Assembly (NCBI RefSeq): GCF_021531715.1
Contig: NZ_JAFBIT010000003.1
Coordinates: 372,001-436,000 of the forward strand
DNA length: 64,000 nt
Reading direction: 5' to 3'
Source: Anaeromassilibacillus senegalensis
Lineage (GTDB): Bacteria; Bacillota; Clostridia; Oscillospirales; Acutalibacteraceae
Shown: one piece after another, positions 44,073-53,492 of the stretch
How the letters are laid out: each line of letters opens with the position of its first letter
Numbering within the stretch: position 1 is the stretch's first letter
Made by a program: the position numbers and the translations under genes
The notes under the pieces: generated by a model
Told to the model about the DNA's origin: nothing
Databases searched by the model: none
The model's input: only the letters and a program-made list of their open reading frames with translations

Positions 44073-44957
44073 TCATTTCCACTGGATTTCTTCGTATTTC
44101 GGGATGGACGGCGAGGCGCCGGGGCGGGAGACGGCGATGGCCGACGCCTTTGCGGCGAGGCGCAGCGCGTCCTGAGGGGCCAAGCCATCCAGCACGCCGC
44201 GGATCAGGTAACCGGTGAACGTGTCGCCCGCAGCGGTCGTGTCCACCGCCTGTACGGTTTCCGCCGGGCAGAAAGCGCGCGCTTCTCCGCGCGCATACCA
44301 TGCGCCCGCGCCGCCGAGCGTCAGAACCGTGGCGGCATTCGGATACCGCGCGGTCATGCGGTTCAGAATCTCTTCCGGATCCGTTGTGCCGGTGAGCTGC
44401 TCACCCTCGACCTCATTGACGAGAAAGACGGAGACGGCGGAGAGGTCGCACGCGAGCGCGCCCGCGTCCATCGGCGAGGGATTCAGCCAGATTTCCATGC
44501 CGATTTCCCGCGCGCGGCGGATGATGTGCGGCAGGGCGCTGATCTCATTCTGCACGAGGAGCAGGTCGCCCGCCGAAAAATGCGCGAGCACGCCGTCGGC
44601 ATATTCCTCCGTGATCGCGCGGTTCGAGCCGCCGAAAAGCAAAATGGCGTTTTGCGCGCCGCTGTCCACCTGAATGACCGTGTGTCCGCTCTTCATATCG
44701 AGCTGTCCGACAAAGCGCGTGTCGATGCCGTCCTTCTGGAGCGTTTCCAGCAAAAAATCGCCGTCTGTACCGACAAGCCCGGCGTGGAAAACCGAAAGCC
44801 CGGCACGCGCCAGCGCGATGGACTGGTTCAGCCCCTTGCCGCCGGGAAAAACCTGCATGCGGCTGCTCGAGATCGTCTCGCCGCCGCGCACGATGTGGTC
44901 GACCGTATAGACGTAGTCCGCATTCAGCGAACCGAAATTCAAAATCTTCCTTATCAC
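44073..44957 (-). CDS. rbsK: ribokinase (PfkB family)
   Basis: 294 residues. PfkB signature 1 is FPGGKGLNQSIALARAG (about 38-54) and signature 2 DTTAAGDTFTGYLIRG (about 242) holds the catalytic Asp and anion hole. It has the N-terminal NFGSLNADYVYTV and the lid-region GGETISS. It phosphorylates ribose, or possibly another pentose or nucleoside. The GTG start at 44957 has AAAGGGG eight bases upstream. No ribose transporter is next to it. Confidence 0.9.
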   Translation of the reverse strand: MIRKILNFGSLNADYVYTVDHIVRGGETISSSRMQVFPGGKGLNQSIALARAGLSVFHAGLVGTDGDFLLETLQKDGIDTRFVGQLDMKSGHTVIQVDSGAQNAILLFGGSNRAITEEYADGVLAHFSAGDLLLVQNEISALPHIIRRAREIGMEIWLNPSPMDAGALACDLSAVSVFLVNEVEGEQLTGTTDPEEILNRMTARYPNAATVLTLGGAGAWYARGEARAFCPAETVQAVDTTAAGDTFTGYLIRGVLDGLAPQDALRLAAKASAIAVSRPGASPSIPKYEEIQWK

Positions 44958-44994
44958 TCCTGTATCCCCTTTTCAATATAAAGAAACTGCTTCA

Positions 44995-45023
44995 AGCATA
45001 ACACGTTCAATTCGTGCTGTCAA
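44995..45023 (-). promoter_or_regulatory. promoter of the ribokinase operon
   Basis: On the minus strand TTGACA (45018-45023), 17-nt spacer, TATGCT (44995-45000), 37 bp from the start. Confidence 0.65.
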
Positions 45024-45090
45024 GAAAAGCAGGACAAAAGAATGGAAGGCGCCGCGCGTTATTTTAGTGGAATCAACAAGGCGCAGGGGA

Positions 45091-45119
45091 TTCACAAAGC
45101 GCGGAAAAAGTGGTATAAT
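45091..45119 (+). promoter_or_regulatory. typA promoter
   Basis: TTCACA (45091-45096), 17-nt spacer, perfect TATAAT (45114-45119), 86 bp upstream of the start. Confidence 0.7.
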
Positions 45120-45205
45120 AACACGGTTAATGGCTAAGGCAGATTTCCGTCCGCCGTTTTGCGGCAGGCGTTGATTGGATGAAAAATAGAAAGGGAATGG
45201 TAGAT

Positions 45206-47029
45206 ATGGGTAAAAGAGAAAATCTGCGGAATGTTGCGATTATCGCGCACGTCGACCACGGTAAAACCACGCTGGTTGACCAGCTCCTGCGCCAGAGCGG
45301 TATTTTCCGCAGCAACGAGAACGTCGCGGAGCGCGTCATGGACTCGAACGATCTGGAGCGCGAGCGCGGCATCACCATTCTGTCAAAAAATACGGCTGTC
45401 ATGTACAACGACGTGAAGATCAATATCGTCGACACCCCGGGCCACGCCGATTTCGGCGGCGAGGTGGAGCGCATTCTGATGATGGTGGACGGCGTTCTGC
45501 TGCTCGTCGACGCGTTTGAGGGCTGCATGCCGCAGACGCGCTTCGTGCTGAAGAAGGCGCTCGGTCTCGGCAAGAAGCCGGTCGTTGTCGTCAACAAGGT
45601 GGACCGCCCCGGCGCGCGCCCGCTCGAGGTCGTCGACGAGGTGCTCGACCTGTTCATCGAGCTCGGCGCGGACGAGAGCCAGCTCGAGTTCCCGGTCGTC
45701 TACGCCTCTGCGCGCGACGGCTACGCGATGAACGACCCCACCGAGCAGGGCGTGGATATGAAGCCGCTGTTTGAAGCGATCATCAACGACGTTCCGGCGC
45801 CGGAGGGCGATCTCGAGGGCCCGACGCAGGTGCTTTTCTCGAACGTCGACTACGATGAGTATGTCGGCCGCATCGGCATCGGCCGCGTGGAGCGCGGTAC
45901 GGTGAAGGTCGGCCAGACCGTCACGATCTGCAGCGACGGCAGCGACGTGACCCGCAGCGCGCGCGTGACAAAGCTCTACCAGTTTGAGGGCCTCAAGCGT
46001 GTCGACGCGGAGAGCGCTTCGCTCGGCGATATCGTCGCCGTTTCCGGCATGGCGGATCTCAACATCGGCGAGACGGCGTGCGACCCGGAGCACGTGGAGG
46101 CGCTGCCGTTCGTCAAGATCGACGAGCCGACCGTTTCGATGCTGTTTATGGTCAACAATTCCCCGTTTGCGGGTCAGGAGGGCAAGTACGTGACCTCCCG
46201 CAACCTGCGCGACCGCCTCTTCAAGGAGGTCGAGACGAACGTCGCGATGCGCGTCGAGGAGACGGATTCCGCCGATACCTTCAAGGTTTCCGGTCGCGGC
46301 GAGCTGCACCTTTCGATCCTTATCGAGCAGATGCGCCGCCAGAACTATGAGTTCCAGGTCTCCCGCCCGAACGTCATCTATAAAGAAAAAGACGGCAAGA
46401 AGCTCGAACCGATGGAGCTTCTGATGATCGAGGTGCCGGACAGCTACGTCGGCGCGGTCATGGAGAAGCTCGGCACGCGCAAGGCAGAGCTGCTCAACAT
46501 GGGCACGCGCGAGAGCGGCACGACGCACCTTGAGTTCAAGATTCCCGCGCGCGGCATCATGGGCTACCGCTCGGAGTTTCTGACCGATACGAACGGCAAC
46601 GGCATCATGAATCACATTTTCGACGGCTATGAGCCGTATAAGGGCGAGATCCAGCAGCGCAACACGGGCTCCATCGTCGTGCATGAGGCGGGTGAATCGA
46701 CCGCCTACGGCCTGTTCTATGCGCAGGACAGAGGCCGCCTGTTCATCGGGCCGGGCGTGCCGGTCTATGAGGGCATGATCGTCGGCAGCAACCCGAAGGG
46801 CGACGACATCGTCATCAACGTCTGCAAGAAGAAGCACGCGACGAACACGCGCGCTTCCGGCTCGGATGAAGCGCTGAAGCTCACGCCGCACACGGTGCTC
46901 TCCCTCGAGCAGTCGCTCGAATTCATCGCGGACGACGAGCTCGTCGAGGTTACGCCGAAGAGCATCCGCATGCGCAAGGTTATCCTCAGCAAGGAGCTGC
47001 GCATGAAGCAGGCAGCAAAGAAGAAATAA
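45206..47029 (+). CDS. typA: translational GTPase TypA/BipA
   Basis: 607 residues, the usual length. The GTPase domain has [10 protein letters not shown] (G1), RGITI (G2), [11 protein letters not shown] (G3) and NKVDRP (G4). EF-G-like domains II, III and V and the BipA-specific C-terminal domain follow, with the [20 protein letters not shown] and [13 protein letters not shown] regions. It binds ribosomes and helps 50S assembly under stress or cold. AAAGGGA at 45190-45196 fits ATG 45206 rather than ATG 45197. Confidence 0.97.
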   Translation: MGKRENLRNVAIIAHVDHGKTTLVDQLLRQSGIFRSNENVAERVMDSNDLERERGITILSKNTAVMYNDVKINIVDTPGHADFGGEVERILMMVDGVLLLVDAFEGCMPQTRFVLKKALGLGKKPVVVVNKVDRPGARPLEVVDEVLDLFIELGADESQLEFPVVYASARDGYAMNDPTEQGVDMKPLFEAIINDVPAPEGDLEGPTQVLFSNVDYDEYVGRIGIGRVERGTVKVGQTVTICSDGSDVTRSARVTKLYQFEGLKRVDAESASLGDIVAVSGMADLNIGETACDPEHVEALPFVKIDEPTVSMLFMVNNSPFAGQEGKYVTSRNLRDRLFKEVETNVAMRVEETDSADTFKVSGRGELHLSILIEQMRRQNYEFQVSRPNVIYKEKDGKKLEPMELLMIEVPDSYVGAVMEKLGTRKAELLNMGTRESGTTHLEFKIPARGIMGYRSEFLTDTNGNGIMNHIFDGYEPYKGEIQQRNTGSIVVHEAGESTAYGLFYAQDRGRLFIGPGVPVYEGMIVGSNPKGDDIVINVCKKKHATNTRASGSDEALKLTPHTVLSLEQSLEFIADDELVEVTPKSIRMRKVILSKELRMKQAAKKK

Positions 47030-47073
47030 TCAAAACATCCATATACATTTTTTAGAAAGCACGGAAAAGCATC

Positions 47074-48777
47074 GTGAATATCATCGTTTTGGATTTGGAG
47101 TGGAACGGGGCGTACAGCCGGCGGCTCCACGGGTTTATCAATGAGATCATCGAGTTCGGCGCAGTCAAGCTCGATAAAAAACTGAATATCACAGACCGGT
47201 TTTCGTGCTTTGTCAAGCCCCAGGTCGCCAAGAAGATCAGCTCCGTGATTTCGGATCTGACGAGCATCACGGATGAAAACCTGACGAACGCGCTGTCGTT
47301 TATGCAGGTGGTGAGCCGCTTCAAAAAGTGGGCGGGCGACGGCGTTATCGCGACGTGGGGTACCTCCGACATTCTGGTGCTCATCGAGAACTGCCGCTAT
47401 TTCGGCGGCGAGGAAACCGTCCCATTCCTGCAGCGCTATGTCGATCTGCAGGCGTACTGCGAGCAGATGCTCGGGCAGGACGGCCGGGAGCAGCTCGGCC
47501 TTTCAAAGGCGGCAGAGCTCGCGGGTGTGGAGGACACGGCGCTCGACCATCACCGCGCGCTCGATGACAGCGTGCTTTCGGCGATGGTGCTCGAAAAGCT
47601 CTTCACGCGCGAGTCATTCCACGGCTTTGTGCAGGACTGTACCGACCCGGAATTCTACCGCCGGATCACGTTCAAAACGACGTATATCTGCGACGTGAAC
47701 AGCCCGCTGATCGAGCGGCACCACCTGAAGTTTACCTGCGAGAAGTGCGGCGGTGAGGCAAAGCGGCGCTCCAAGTGGACGGTGAAAAACAAGAGCCTCA
47801 GAAGCACGTTCAAATGCGTGGACTGCGGCTATGAATTCTGCGGCCAGCTTCGCGTGAAGCAGAAATACGAGGGAATCATCGTCAGCCGCAAGTCGATCCC
47901 GCTGCCGAAGATCGAGAACCCGAGAAAGGCGGAGCCTATGAAAATCGAAAACATGCAGCTCTCCATCGAAAACGGCGTTGGCCTGCTGACCTTCCCGGCG
48001 TGGGCGTCGCTGCCGGGCGTCACGCATGGCTTCTCCACACGCATCGGCGGCGTGAGCCGGAATGAGTTCGCCGCGATGAACCTTGGCTTCAACCGGGGCG
48101 ACAGCGACGAGAACGTCGCGGAGAATTTCCACCGTATGGCGGCTGCCCTGCACATCCCCGTGGAGAACATCACGGCGGGCGCGCAGGATCACCACACGAA
48201 CGTCCGCCGCGTGACGATGGAAAACGCCGGCACGGGCGTCTGGAAGCCGAAGGACATGGAGAGCATCGACGGCCTCGTGACGGACGAAAAGAGCCTCCCG
48301 CTGATGGTTTACTGCGCGGACTGCGTGCCGCTCTATTTCTACGACCCGAAGCACGGGGCGATCGGCCTCTCGCACGCGGGCTGGCGCGGCACAGTCAGCG
48401 GCATGGCGAAGGCGACGGTCGAGAAGATGCAGGCGGAATTCGGCACCGACCCCGCCGATCTGCTCGCCGCCATCGGGCCTTCCATCGCGAAGGAATGTTT
48501 TGAGGTCGACGAGCCGTGCGCGGCGGAGTTTTTGGCGCTGTCCGGCAGCGACGGCTTCGTCACGGACGACGGCAACGGCAAGTTCCACGTCGATCTGTGG
48601 GCATGCAACCGACAGTTCATGCTCGAAAGCGGCGTAAAGCCGGAGAACATCACGGTCGGCGGCGTGTGCTCGATGTGCAACAGCGACCTCATTTTCTCGC
48701 ACCGCGTCACAAAGGGCAAGCGCGGTTCGAACGCAGCGTTTCTGATGTTGCGCGCAGACGCGCCCGACGCGGTATGA
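47074..48777 (+). CDS. fusion of DEDD 3'-5' exonuclease, zinc ribbon and PgeF (YfiH) polyphenol-oxidase-like domain
   Basis: 567 residues in one frame from GTG 47074. Residues 1-185 are a DEDDh exonuclease (VLDLEWNG holds D-x-E; DHHRALDDS holds the last H and D). Residues about 220-262 hold a four-cysteine ribbon (CEKC, CVDC). From residue 289 a full-length PgeF/YfiH domain begins (MKIENMQL), with GVTHGFSTRIGGVS, AGAQDHHTNV, YCADCVPLYFYD and LSHAGWRG, the metal-binding His/Cys/His of this family. PgeF-type proteins hydrolyse mis-made UDP-MurNAc-L-Ser or act on purine nucleosides. The PgeF part alone could start at ATG 47938, with AAAGG eight bases upstream. The stop overlaps the next gene (ATGA). 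Confidence 0.85.
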   Translation: MNIIVLDLEWNGAYSRRLHGFINEIIEFGAVKLDKKLNITDRFSCFVKPQVAKKISSVISDLTSITDENLTNALSFMQVVSRFKKWAGDGVIATWGTSDILVLIENCRYFGGEETVPFLQRYVDLQAYCEQMLGQDGREQLGLSKAAELAGVEDTALDHHRALDDSVLSAMVLEKLFTRESFHGFVQDCTDPEFYRRITFKTTYICDVNSPLIERHHLKFTCEKCGGEAKRRSKWTVKNKSLRSTFKCVDCGYEFCGQLRVKQKYEGIIVSRKSIPLPKIENPRKAEPMKIENMQLSIENGVGLLTFPAWASLPGVTHGFSTRIGGVSRNEFAAMNLGFNRGDSDENVAENFHRMAAALHIPVENITAGAQDHHTNVRRVTMENAGTGVWKPKDMESIDGLVTDEKSLPLMVYCADCVPLYFYDPKHGAIGLSHAGWRGTVSGMAKATVEKMQAEFGTDPADLLAAIGPSIAKECFEVDEPCAAEFLALSGSDGFVTDDGNGKFHVDLWACNRQFMLESGVKPENITVGGVCSMCNSDLIFSHRVTKGKRGSNAAFLMLRADAPDAV

Positions 48778-51275
48778 CCGGCTGCACGCTGTGCCCGCGG
48801 CGCTGCGGGAAGGACAGGCAGACACAGCTCGGCTACTGCCAAAGCGGCGAGGCGCTGCATATCGCGCGCGCGAAGCTCCATTTCTGGGAGGAACCGCCGA
48901 TCAGCGGCACGCGCGGCAGCGGCGCGATCTTTTTCACCGGCTGCTCTCTGCGCTGCGCGTTCTGCCAAAACAGCGTCATTTCCGGCGGTGGCACGCACGG
49001 GCGCGATTTTGATACGGAGGAATTCATCGCGCTGATGCAGTCGCTGGAGCGCGAGGGCGCGCACAACATCAACCTTGTCACGCCGACGCATTTTGCGGCG
49101 CAGATTGCAAAGGCGCTTAGAATCTACAAACCGCAGGTTCCGGTCGTCTGGAACAGCGGCGGCTATGAGACCGTGGAGACGCTCCGGCAGCTCGACGGTC
49201 TTATCGATATTTACCTGCCCGATTTTAAGTACGCGGACGACGATCTTGCCATGCGCGTCTCGAACGCGCCGCATTACCGTGAGACGGCGCTCGCCGCCAT
49301 CCGGGAGATGGTGCGGCAGACGGGCGAAAACCAATACACGCCGGACGGGCTGTTGCGAAAGGGTGTCATCATCCGGCACCTGATTCTGCCCGCGCACACG
49401 CGAAACTCGATGGCGGCGCTCGACCTGATCCGGGAGCATTTCCCGGGTGTGCCGGTCAGCCTGATGAGCCAGTACACGCCGATGGGACGCGTGCTGACGG
49501 ACGAAACGCTTTCGGATCTCAACCGGCGCATCACTGTACGGGAGCACCGCAAGGTGCAGGATTATATGCTTTCGCTGGAGCTGCCGGGCTTCTGCCAGAA
49601 GCGCAGCGCCGCCGGGGAGCGGTATATCCCGGATTTCACACAGTTCGATTCTGGGGAGGAAAACAAAATGAAAAGTACGCTTTGGCTGACATCGCCGATG
49701 GAAAAGGTCTTCCCGGCGGACAGTCTCGAAGCACATCCCGCGTACACGCGTGCGAGCGCGCTGCGCGGCGAGGAAACCGCGTTTCAGGCGGTACTTACGG
49801 GGGCAGGGGAATACCCCGTCGAGCTGCGCACGGACGCGCCGGTCAAGGCGGAGGTTTTCCGCGTCGGCATGGTGTCGTGCTCGATGCCCGCGTATCGTGA
49901 CCGCCGCGACGCGGACTACATCACGACCGCGCCGGGGCTGTTCCCGGATGTGCTGTACCCGCTTGAAAACGGCACGCTGACCGTTGAAACGCGCGAGACG
50001 CTTTGGATCAGCCTGCGCGTTGCCGAAGACGCTCCGGGCGGCACGTACCCGGTGGAGCTCAGCGCCGGGGACAAGAGCGTTGTATTCATGCTGACGGTCG
50101 TGCCCGTTGCGCTGCCGGAGCAGAAGCTCACGTTCACCGAGTGGTTCCACGGCGACTGCATCGCCGCGCTGCACCACGTCGAGATTTATTCCGAAGCGCA
50201 CTGGGCGCTGCTCGAAAAGTATATGCGCGCGGCAGCGGAACACGGCGTCAATATGATCCTCACGCCGGTGTTCACACCCGCGCTCGACACCGCGATTGGC
50301 ACGGAGCGCGCCTGTACCCAGCTCGTCGAGATCACCCGCACGGCGGCGGGCTATACATTCGATTTTGCAAAGCTGCACCGCTGGGTGAAGCTTGCGCGCG
50401 CGTGCGGCATCGAAAAGTTTGAAATTTCACACTTCTTCTCGCAATGGGGCGCGAAGTGCGCGCCGAATATCTACGTCACCGAAAACGGCGTGCGCATACT
50501 CGCATTCGGCTGGCACACGGCGGCGGACGACTCCGCCTACAAGGCGCTGCTCGGCGCGCTGATTCCCGCGCTGCTCGCGTTCTTTGAAAACGAGGGCGTC
50601 GGCAAGGGCGACCTCATGCTCCACATCTCGGACGAGCCCGGCGCGGCGCATCTCGAGAGCTACCTCAAGGCGAAGCGCCTTGTCGAGCCGTACCTCAAGG
50701 GCTATACGATCCGCGACGCGCTCTCCGACTACGCGTTTTATGAGCAGGGCGTCGTGGAGCACCCCGTCGTCGCGAACGACCACCTTGAGCCGTTCCTCGA
50801 AAACCACGTGCCCGACCTCTGGGCGTACAATTGCTGCGTGCAGTGCGTGGACGTCGGCAACCGCTTCCTCGCGATGCCCTCGAACCGCAACCGTATCCTC
50901 GGCGTGCAACTCTGGAAGTACCGCGCGGCGGGGTTCCTGCACTGGGGCTTCAACTTCTGGTTCAAGCAGGAATCGAAAGGCGTGATCGATCCGTTCACGG
51001 TTACGGACGCAGGCGGCGCGTTCCCGGGCGGCGATGCGTTCTCTGTCTATCCGGGCAAAAACGGCCCGCTGCTCTCGCTGCGCCTCAAGGTGTTTGCGAT
51101 GGCGCTTTACGACCTGCGCGCGCTCGATCTGCTCGAGAGCCGCATCGGCTTTGATAAGACGCTCGAGCTCCTCGGCGAGGGGCGCGACATGACGTTTTCG
51201 GATTATCCCCGCAGCGCGGATTATCTCCCCGCCCTGCGCGAGCGCGTCAACGCGGCGATCGCCAAACTGCAATAA
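48774..51275 (+). CDS. fusion of PflA-like radical SAM protein and DUF4091 glycoside-hydrolase-like protein
   Basis: 833 residues in one frame. Residues 1-295 are a radical SAM protein: an N-terminal cysteine motif (CTLCPRRCG, GYC) and the cluster motif CSLRCAFC near 62, then VWNSGGYET and YLPDFKYAD, as in the PflA-like/AmmeMemoRadiSam branch. From residue 299 (MKSTLWLTSP) a DUF4091-type protein follows, with a beta domain, a TIM-barrel-like catalytic part (ISDEPGAAHL near 635) and the C-terminal GDAFSVYPGKNGPLLSLRL. A perfect ribosome site lies just before that internal ATG. The start overlaps the previous stop by four bases. The radical SAM target and any glycan substrate are unknown. Confidence 0.85.
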   Translation: MTGCTLCPRRCGKDRQTQLGYCQSGEALHIARAKLHFWEEPPISGTRGSGAIFFTGCSLRCAFCQNSVISGGGTHGRDFDTEEFIALMQSLEREGAHNINLVTPTHFAAQIAKALRIYKPQVPVVWNSGGYETVETLRQLDGLIDIYLPDFKYADDDLAMRVSNAPHYRETALAAIREMVRQTGENQYTPDGLLRKGVIIRHLILPAHTRNSMAALDLIREHFPGVPVSLMSQYTPMGRVLTDETLSDLNRRITVREHRKVQDYMLSLELPGFCQKRSAAGERYIPDFTQFDSGEENKMKSTLWLTSPMEKVFPADSLEAHPAYTRASALRGEETAFQAVLTGAGEYPVELRTDAPVKAEVFRVGMVSCSMPAYRDRRDADYITTAPGLFPDVLYPLENGTLTVETRETLWISLRVAEDAPGGTYPVELSAGDKSVVFMLTVVPVALPEQKLTFTEWFHGDCIAALHHVEIYSEAHWALLEKYMRAAAEHGVNMILTPVFTPALDTAIGTERACTQLVEITRTAAGYTFDFAKLHRWVKLARACGIEKFEISHFFSQWGAKCAPNIYVTENGVRILAFGWHTAADDSAYKALLGALIPALLAFFENEGVGKGDLMLHISDEPGAAHLESYLKAKRLVEPYLKGYTIRDALSDYAFYEQGVVEHPVVANDHLEPFLENHVPDLWAYNCCVQCVDVGNRFLAMPSNRNRILGVQLWKYRAAGFLHWGFNFWFKQESKGVIDPFTVTDAGGAFPGGDAFSVYPGKNGPLLSLRLKVFAMALYDLRALDLLESRIGFDKTLELLGEGRDMTFSDYPRSADYLPALRERVNAAIAKLQ
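49653..49670 (+). promoter_or_regulatory. internal ribosome site and ATG for the DUF4091 half
   Basis: GGGGAGG (49653-49659), eight bases, then ATG 49668, in frame with the radical SAM part and with no stop between. A separate 535-residue DUF4091 protein (49668-51275) could be made here, matching the stand-alone family size. Confidence 0.7.
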
Positions 51276-51286
51276 AGACAAAAAGA

Positions 51287-51327
51287 AGCGGCGTGCTTTC
51301 CTTTCGGATTGCACGCCGCTGTGTTTT
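51287..51327. terminator. intrinsic terminator
   Basis: A perfect 10-bp stem (51287-51296 with 51311-51320) is followed by GTGTTTT on the plus strand, between convergent genes. Confidence 0.75.
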
Positions 51328-51871
51328 ATTCGATTTTTGTTGTGCCGACGATGAGCGCGATCTGCCCGTCCTCCGGGAAGTAATACAGGTTCAGCAGTGT
51401 CGGCTCTTTCCGCCACATGAACATGACGGAGTTCGAGTCCTCGTCCGCGTTGATGCGGTCTTCTGTCTCGCCGAACACGGCGAACAAATCCTCGCGCAGC
51501 GCGTCGAACTGTTTCGCGTGGTCGCCCTCGTCGACGATCAGCTCCACGATGTACAAGCGGTCGTCCATGTAGCCGAGCCGCATCGTGCCCGAGAGTCCGA
51601 GAAAACGCGCCGGATGCTCGGCGAAGGTAATGCCCTCGGTTTCCTCCGGCGGCTCAAAGTCCGTGAAGGTGAAGCCGAGCGCCTTTTCCGCTTCTGCGCG
51701 CGAGATGCCCCATTCCAGACCCGAAAGCTGGAATTTCTCGTCCTGCAGGAACAATGCCTCAAGGCTTTCCGCGTCGCGCTTGTCGGAAAGTGTCAGCTCC
51801 TTTGCGCCTGCGCATCCCGCGCAGAGCATAAGCCATACGAGTGTGAGTAAAACAGCGAATATCTTCTTCAT
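51326..51871 (-). CDS. hypothetical lipoprotein
   Basis: 181 residues. The signal peptide MKKIFAVLLTLVWLML ends in the lipobox LCAGC, so Cys20 would be lipid-anchored outside the membrane. The mature part has LSGLEWGISRAEAEKALGF, a short motif common in small Clostridia lipoproteins that bind or assess an unknown ligand, followed by beta strands (MRLGYMDDRLYIVELIV). AAGGAG seven bases upstream supports the start. No known family function. Confidence 0.82.
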   Translation of the reverse strand: MKKIFAVLLTLVWLMLCAGCAGAKELTLSDKRDAESLEALFLQDEKFQLSGLEWGISRAEAEKALGFTFTDFEPPEETEGITFAEHPARFLGLSGTMRLGYMDDRLYIVELIVDEGDHAKQFDALREDLFAVFGETEDRINADEDSNSVMFMWRKEPTLLNLYYFPEDGQIALIVGTTKIE

Positions 51872-52173
51872 ATGCGGTCTCCTTTCTGCCCTTTTGACAC
51901 AGCTTTTGCGCCGATTCTTACAGAATCATTCTATCATAATCAAATTATGTTTTAATTCTCGAGAGGAAATATACAACAAAAATTCAAAATAAAGGAGAAT
52001 TATTTGAAAAATGTTCAATATCTTCCCGCGCCACCGCCGTCCTCTTTGAAAATGGCTGTGGGGCAGAGGTAAGGCCGCACCGCGCAACAAATGAAATTTG
52101 GGGCTACCCATCGCTTTTGTTTTGTGCTATGATAAATGGGAATCAAAAAATGCGCTTCGAAAGGAAGGCCGTT
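51872..52173. other. intergenic region between divergent genes with small palindrome
   Basis: About 300 bases without a convincing gene. It holds a short perfect inverted repeat GATTCT-TAC-AGAATC (51913-51927) near the lipoprotein gene, an isolated AAAGGAG (51991-51997) followed by tiny ORFs of 22 codons (TTG 52004) or 12 codons (ATG 52011), and an extended -10 element TGCTATGAT (52125-52133) that may serve the M18 peptidase gene. I see no riboswitch. Confidence 0.5.
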
Positions 52174-53472
52174 ATGCAGATTTCGGAAACCACACAGAAC
52201 TTACTTCATTTTATCGATAAAAGCCCCTCGTGCTTTCACGCCGTCGAGAGCCTGACCGCGATGCTCGAGGCGGCGGGCTGCGAGCGCCTGTATGAGAACC
52301 GCCCGTGGACGCTCGAGCGCGGCCGCCGGTACTTCGTCACGCGCAACGGCTCGTCCGTGCTCGCTTTCGCCGTGCCGGAGCGCTTCTGCGGCATGCAGAT
52401 TGTCTCGGCACACAGCGATTCGCCGACCTTCCGCGTGAAGTCCGGCGGGGAGATCACGGTGGAGGGACACTACAAAAAGCTCAATACTGAGGGCTACGGC
52501 GGCATGATCCTCTCATCGTGGTTCGACCGTCCGCTGTCCCTCGCGGGGCGCGCGGTGGTGCGCACCGAAGCGGGCGTCAAGAGCGTGCTCGTACATATTG
52601 ACCGCGACCTGCTCGTGATTCCGAGCCTTGCGATCCACATGTCGCGCGGCATGGCGGAGCAGAAGCTGAACCCGCAGGTCGACCTGCTCCCGCTCTTCGG
52701 TAACGAAAAGGCCGACTATCAGGCACTGATCGCAGAAGCGGCGGGTGTCGAAAAGGAAAACCTGCTCTCGAGCGACGTGTTTCTCTATCCGCGCCAGAAG
52801 GGCACGGTCACGGGCGCGGAAAACGAATTCATCGTCGCCCCGCGGCTTGACGACCTGCAGTGCGCCTTCTCGGGCATGACCGCGTTCCTCGCCGCTGAGA
52901 ACAGCGAGAAGCTCAACATCTGCGCCGTCTTCGATAACGAGGAGGTCGGCTCCCGCACGAAGCAGGGCGCGGATTCCACGTTCCTCACCGATACCGTCCG
53001 CCGCATCGCGGCCGCGCTCGGCATCCCGGAAGAAGAGTGGCTGCGCACGCTGCCGGACAGCTTCATGCTCTCGGCCGACAACGCCCACGCCGTCCACCCG
53101 AATTACGCTGGAAAGTGCGACGAAACGAACCGCTGCTATCTGAACGGCGGCATCGTGATCAAATTCAGCGCCAACCAGAAATACACGACCGACGCGGTCT
53201 CCGCCTCGGTCTTCGGCGAGATCTGCCGCCGCGCCGATGTGCCGGTCATGGTGTTCCACAACCGCTCCGATATGGCGGGCGGCTCCACGCTCGGCAACAT
53301 CGCGAACGCGCACCTTTCGCTCAACACGGTCGATATCGGCATCCCGCAGCTCGCGATGCACGCAGCGGTCGAGACGGCGGGTGCGAAGGATACCGACTAT
53401 ATGGTACGCGCGATGACCGCATTCTACAACGCCGATATCCGCCAACAGGCGGACGGCGCCTACACATTCTGA
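52174..53472 (+). CDS. apeB: M18-family aspartyl aminopeptidase
   Basis: 432 residues. Zinc-site residues occur in VSAHSDSPTFRVK (His about 77), PRLDDLQCAF (Asp about 230), FDNEEVGSRT (Glu pair about 262), SADNAHAVHPNY (about 300) and the last His of DTDYM/HNRSDMAGGSTLG region. It removes N-terminal acidic residues from peptides in the cytoplasm, forming a tetrahedral dodecamer in known members. ATG 52174 follows AAGGAAGG; the frame extends 57 bases upstream without a better start. iorAB follows in the same direction. Confidence 0.93.
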   Translation: MQISETTQNLLHFIDKSPSCFHAVESLTAMLEAAGCERLYENRPWTLERGRRYFVTRNGSSVLAFAVPERFCGMQIVSAHSDSPTFRVKSGGEITVEGHYKKLNTEGYGGMILSSWFDRPLSLAGRAVVRTEAGVKSVLVHIDRDLLVIPSLAIHMSRGMAEQKLNPQVDLLPLFGNEKADYQALIAEAAGVEKENLLSSDVFLYPRQKGTVTGAENEFIVAPRLDDLQCAFSGMTAFLAAENSEKLNICAVFDNEEVGSRTKQGADSTFLTDTVRRIAAALGIPEEEWLRTLPDSFMLSADNAHAVHPNYAGKCDETNRCYLNGGIVIKFSANQKYTTDAVSASVFGEICRRADVPVMVFHNRSDMAGGSTLGNIANAHLSLNTVDIGIPQLAMHAAVETAGAKDTDYMVRAMTAFYNADIRQQADGAYTF

Positions 53473-53492
53473 GTCTGAAAAGGGGTATTTCC

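Noticed and set aside
48339-50378. 679-codon minus-strand open frame opposite the two fused genes
   Set aside because: Shadow frame; it spans the real gene junction and has no recognisable domain.
52003-52072. 22-codon TTG-started ORF after AAAGGAG in the intergenic region
   Set aside because: The ribosome site is good but the peptide is unremarkable and composition does not suggest coding; noted only within the intergenic entry.
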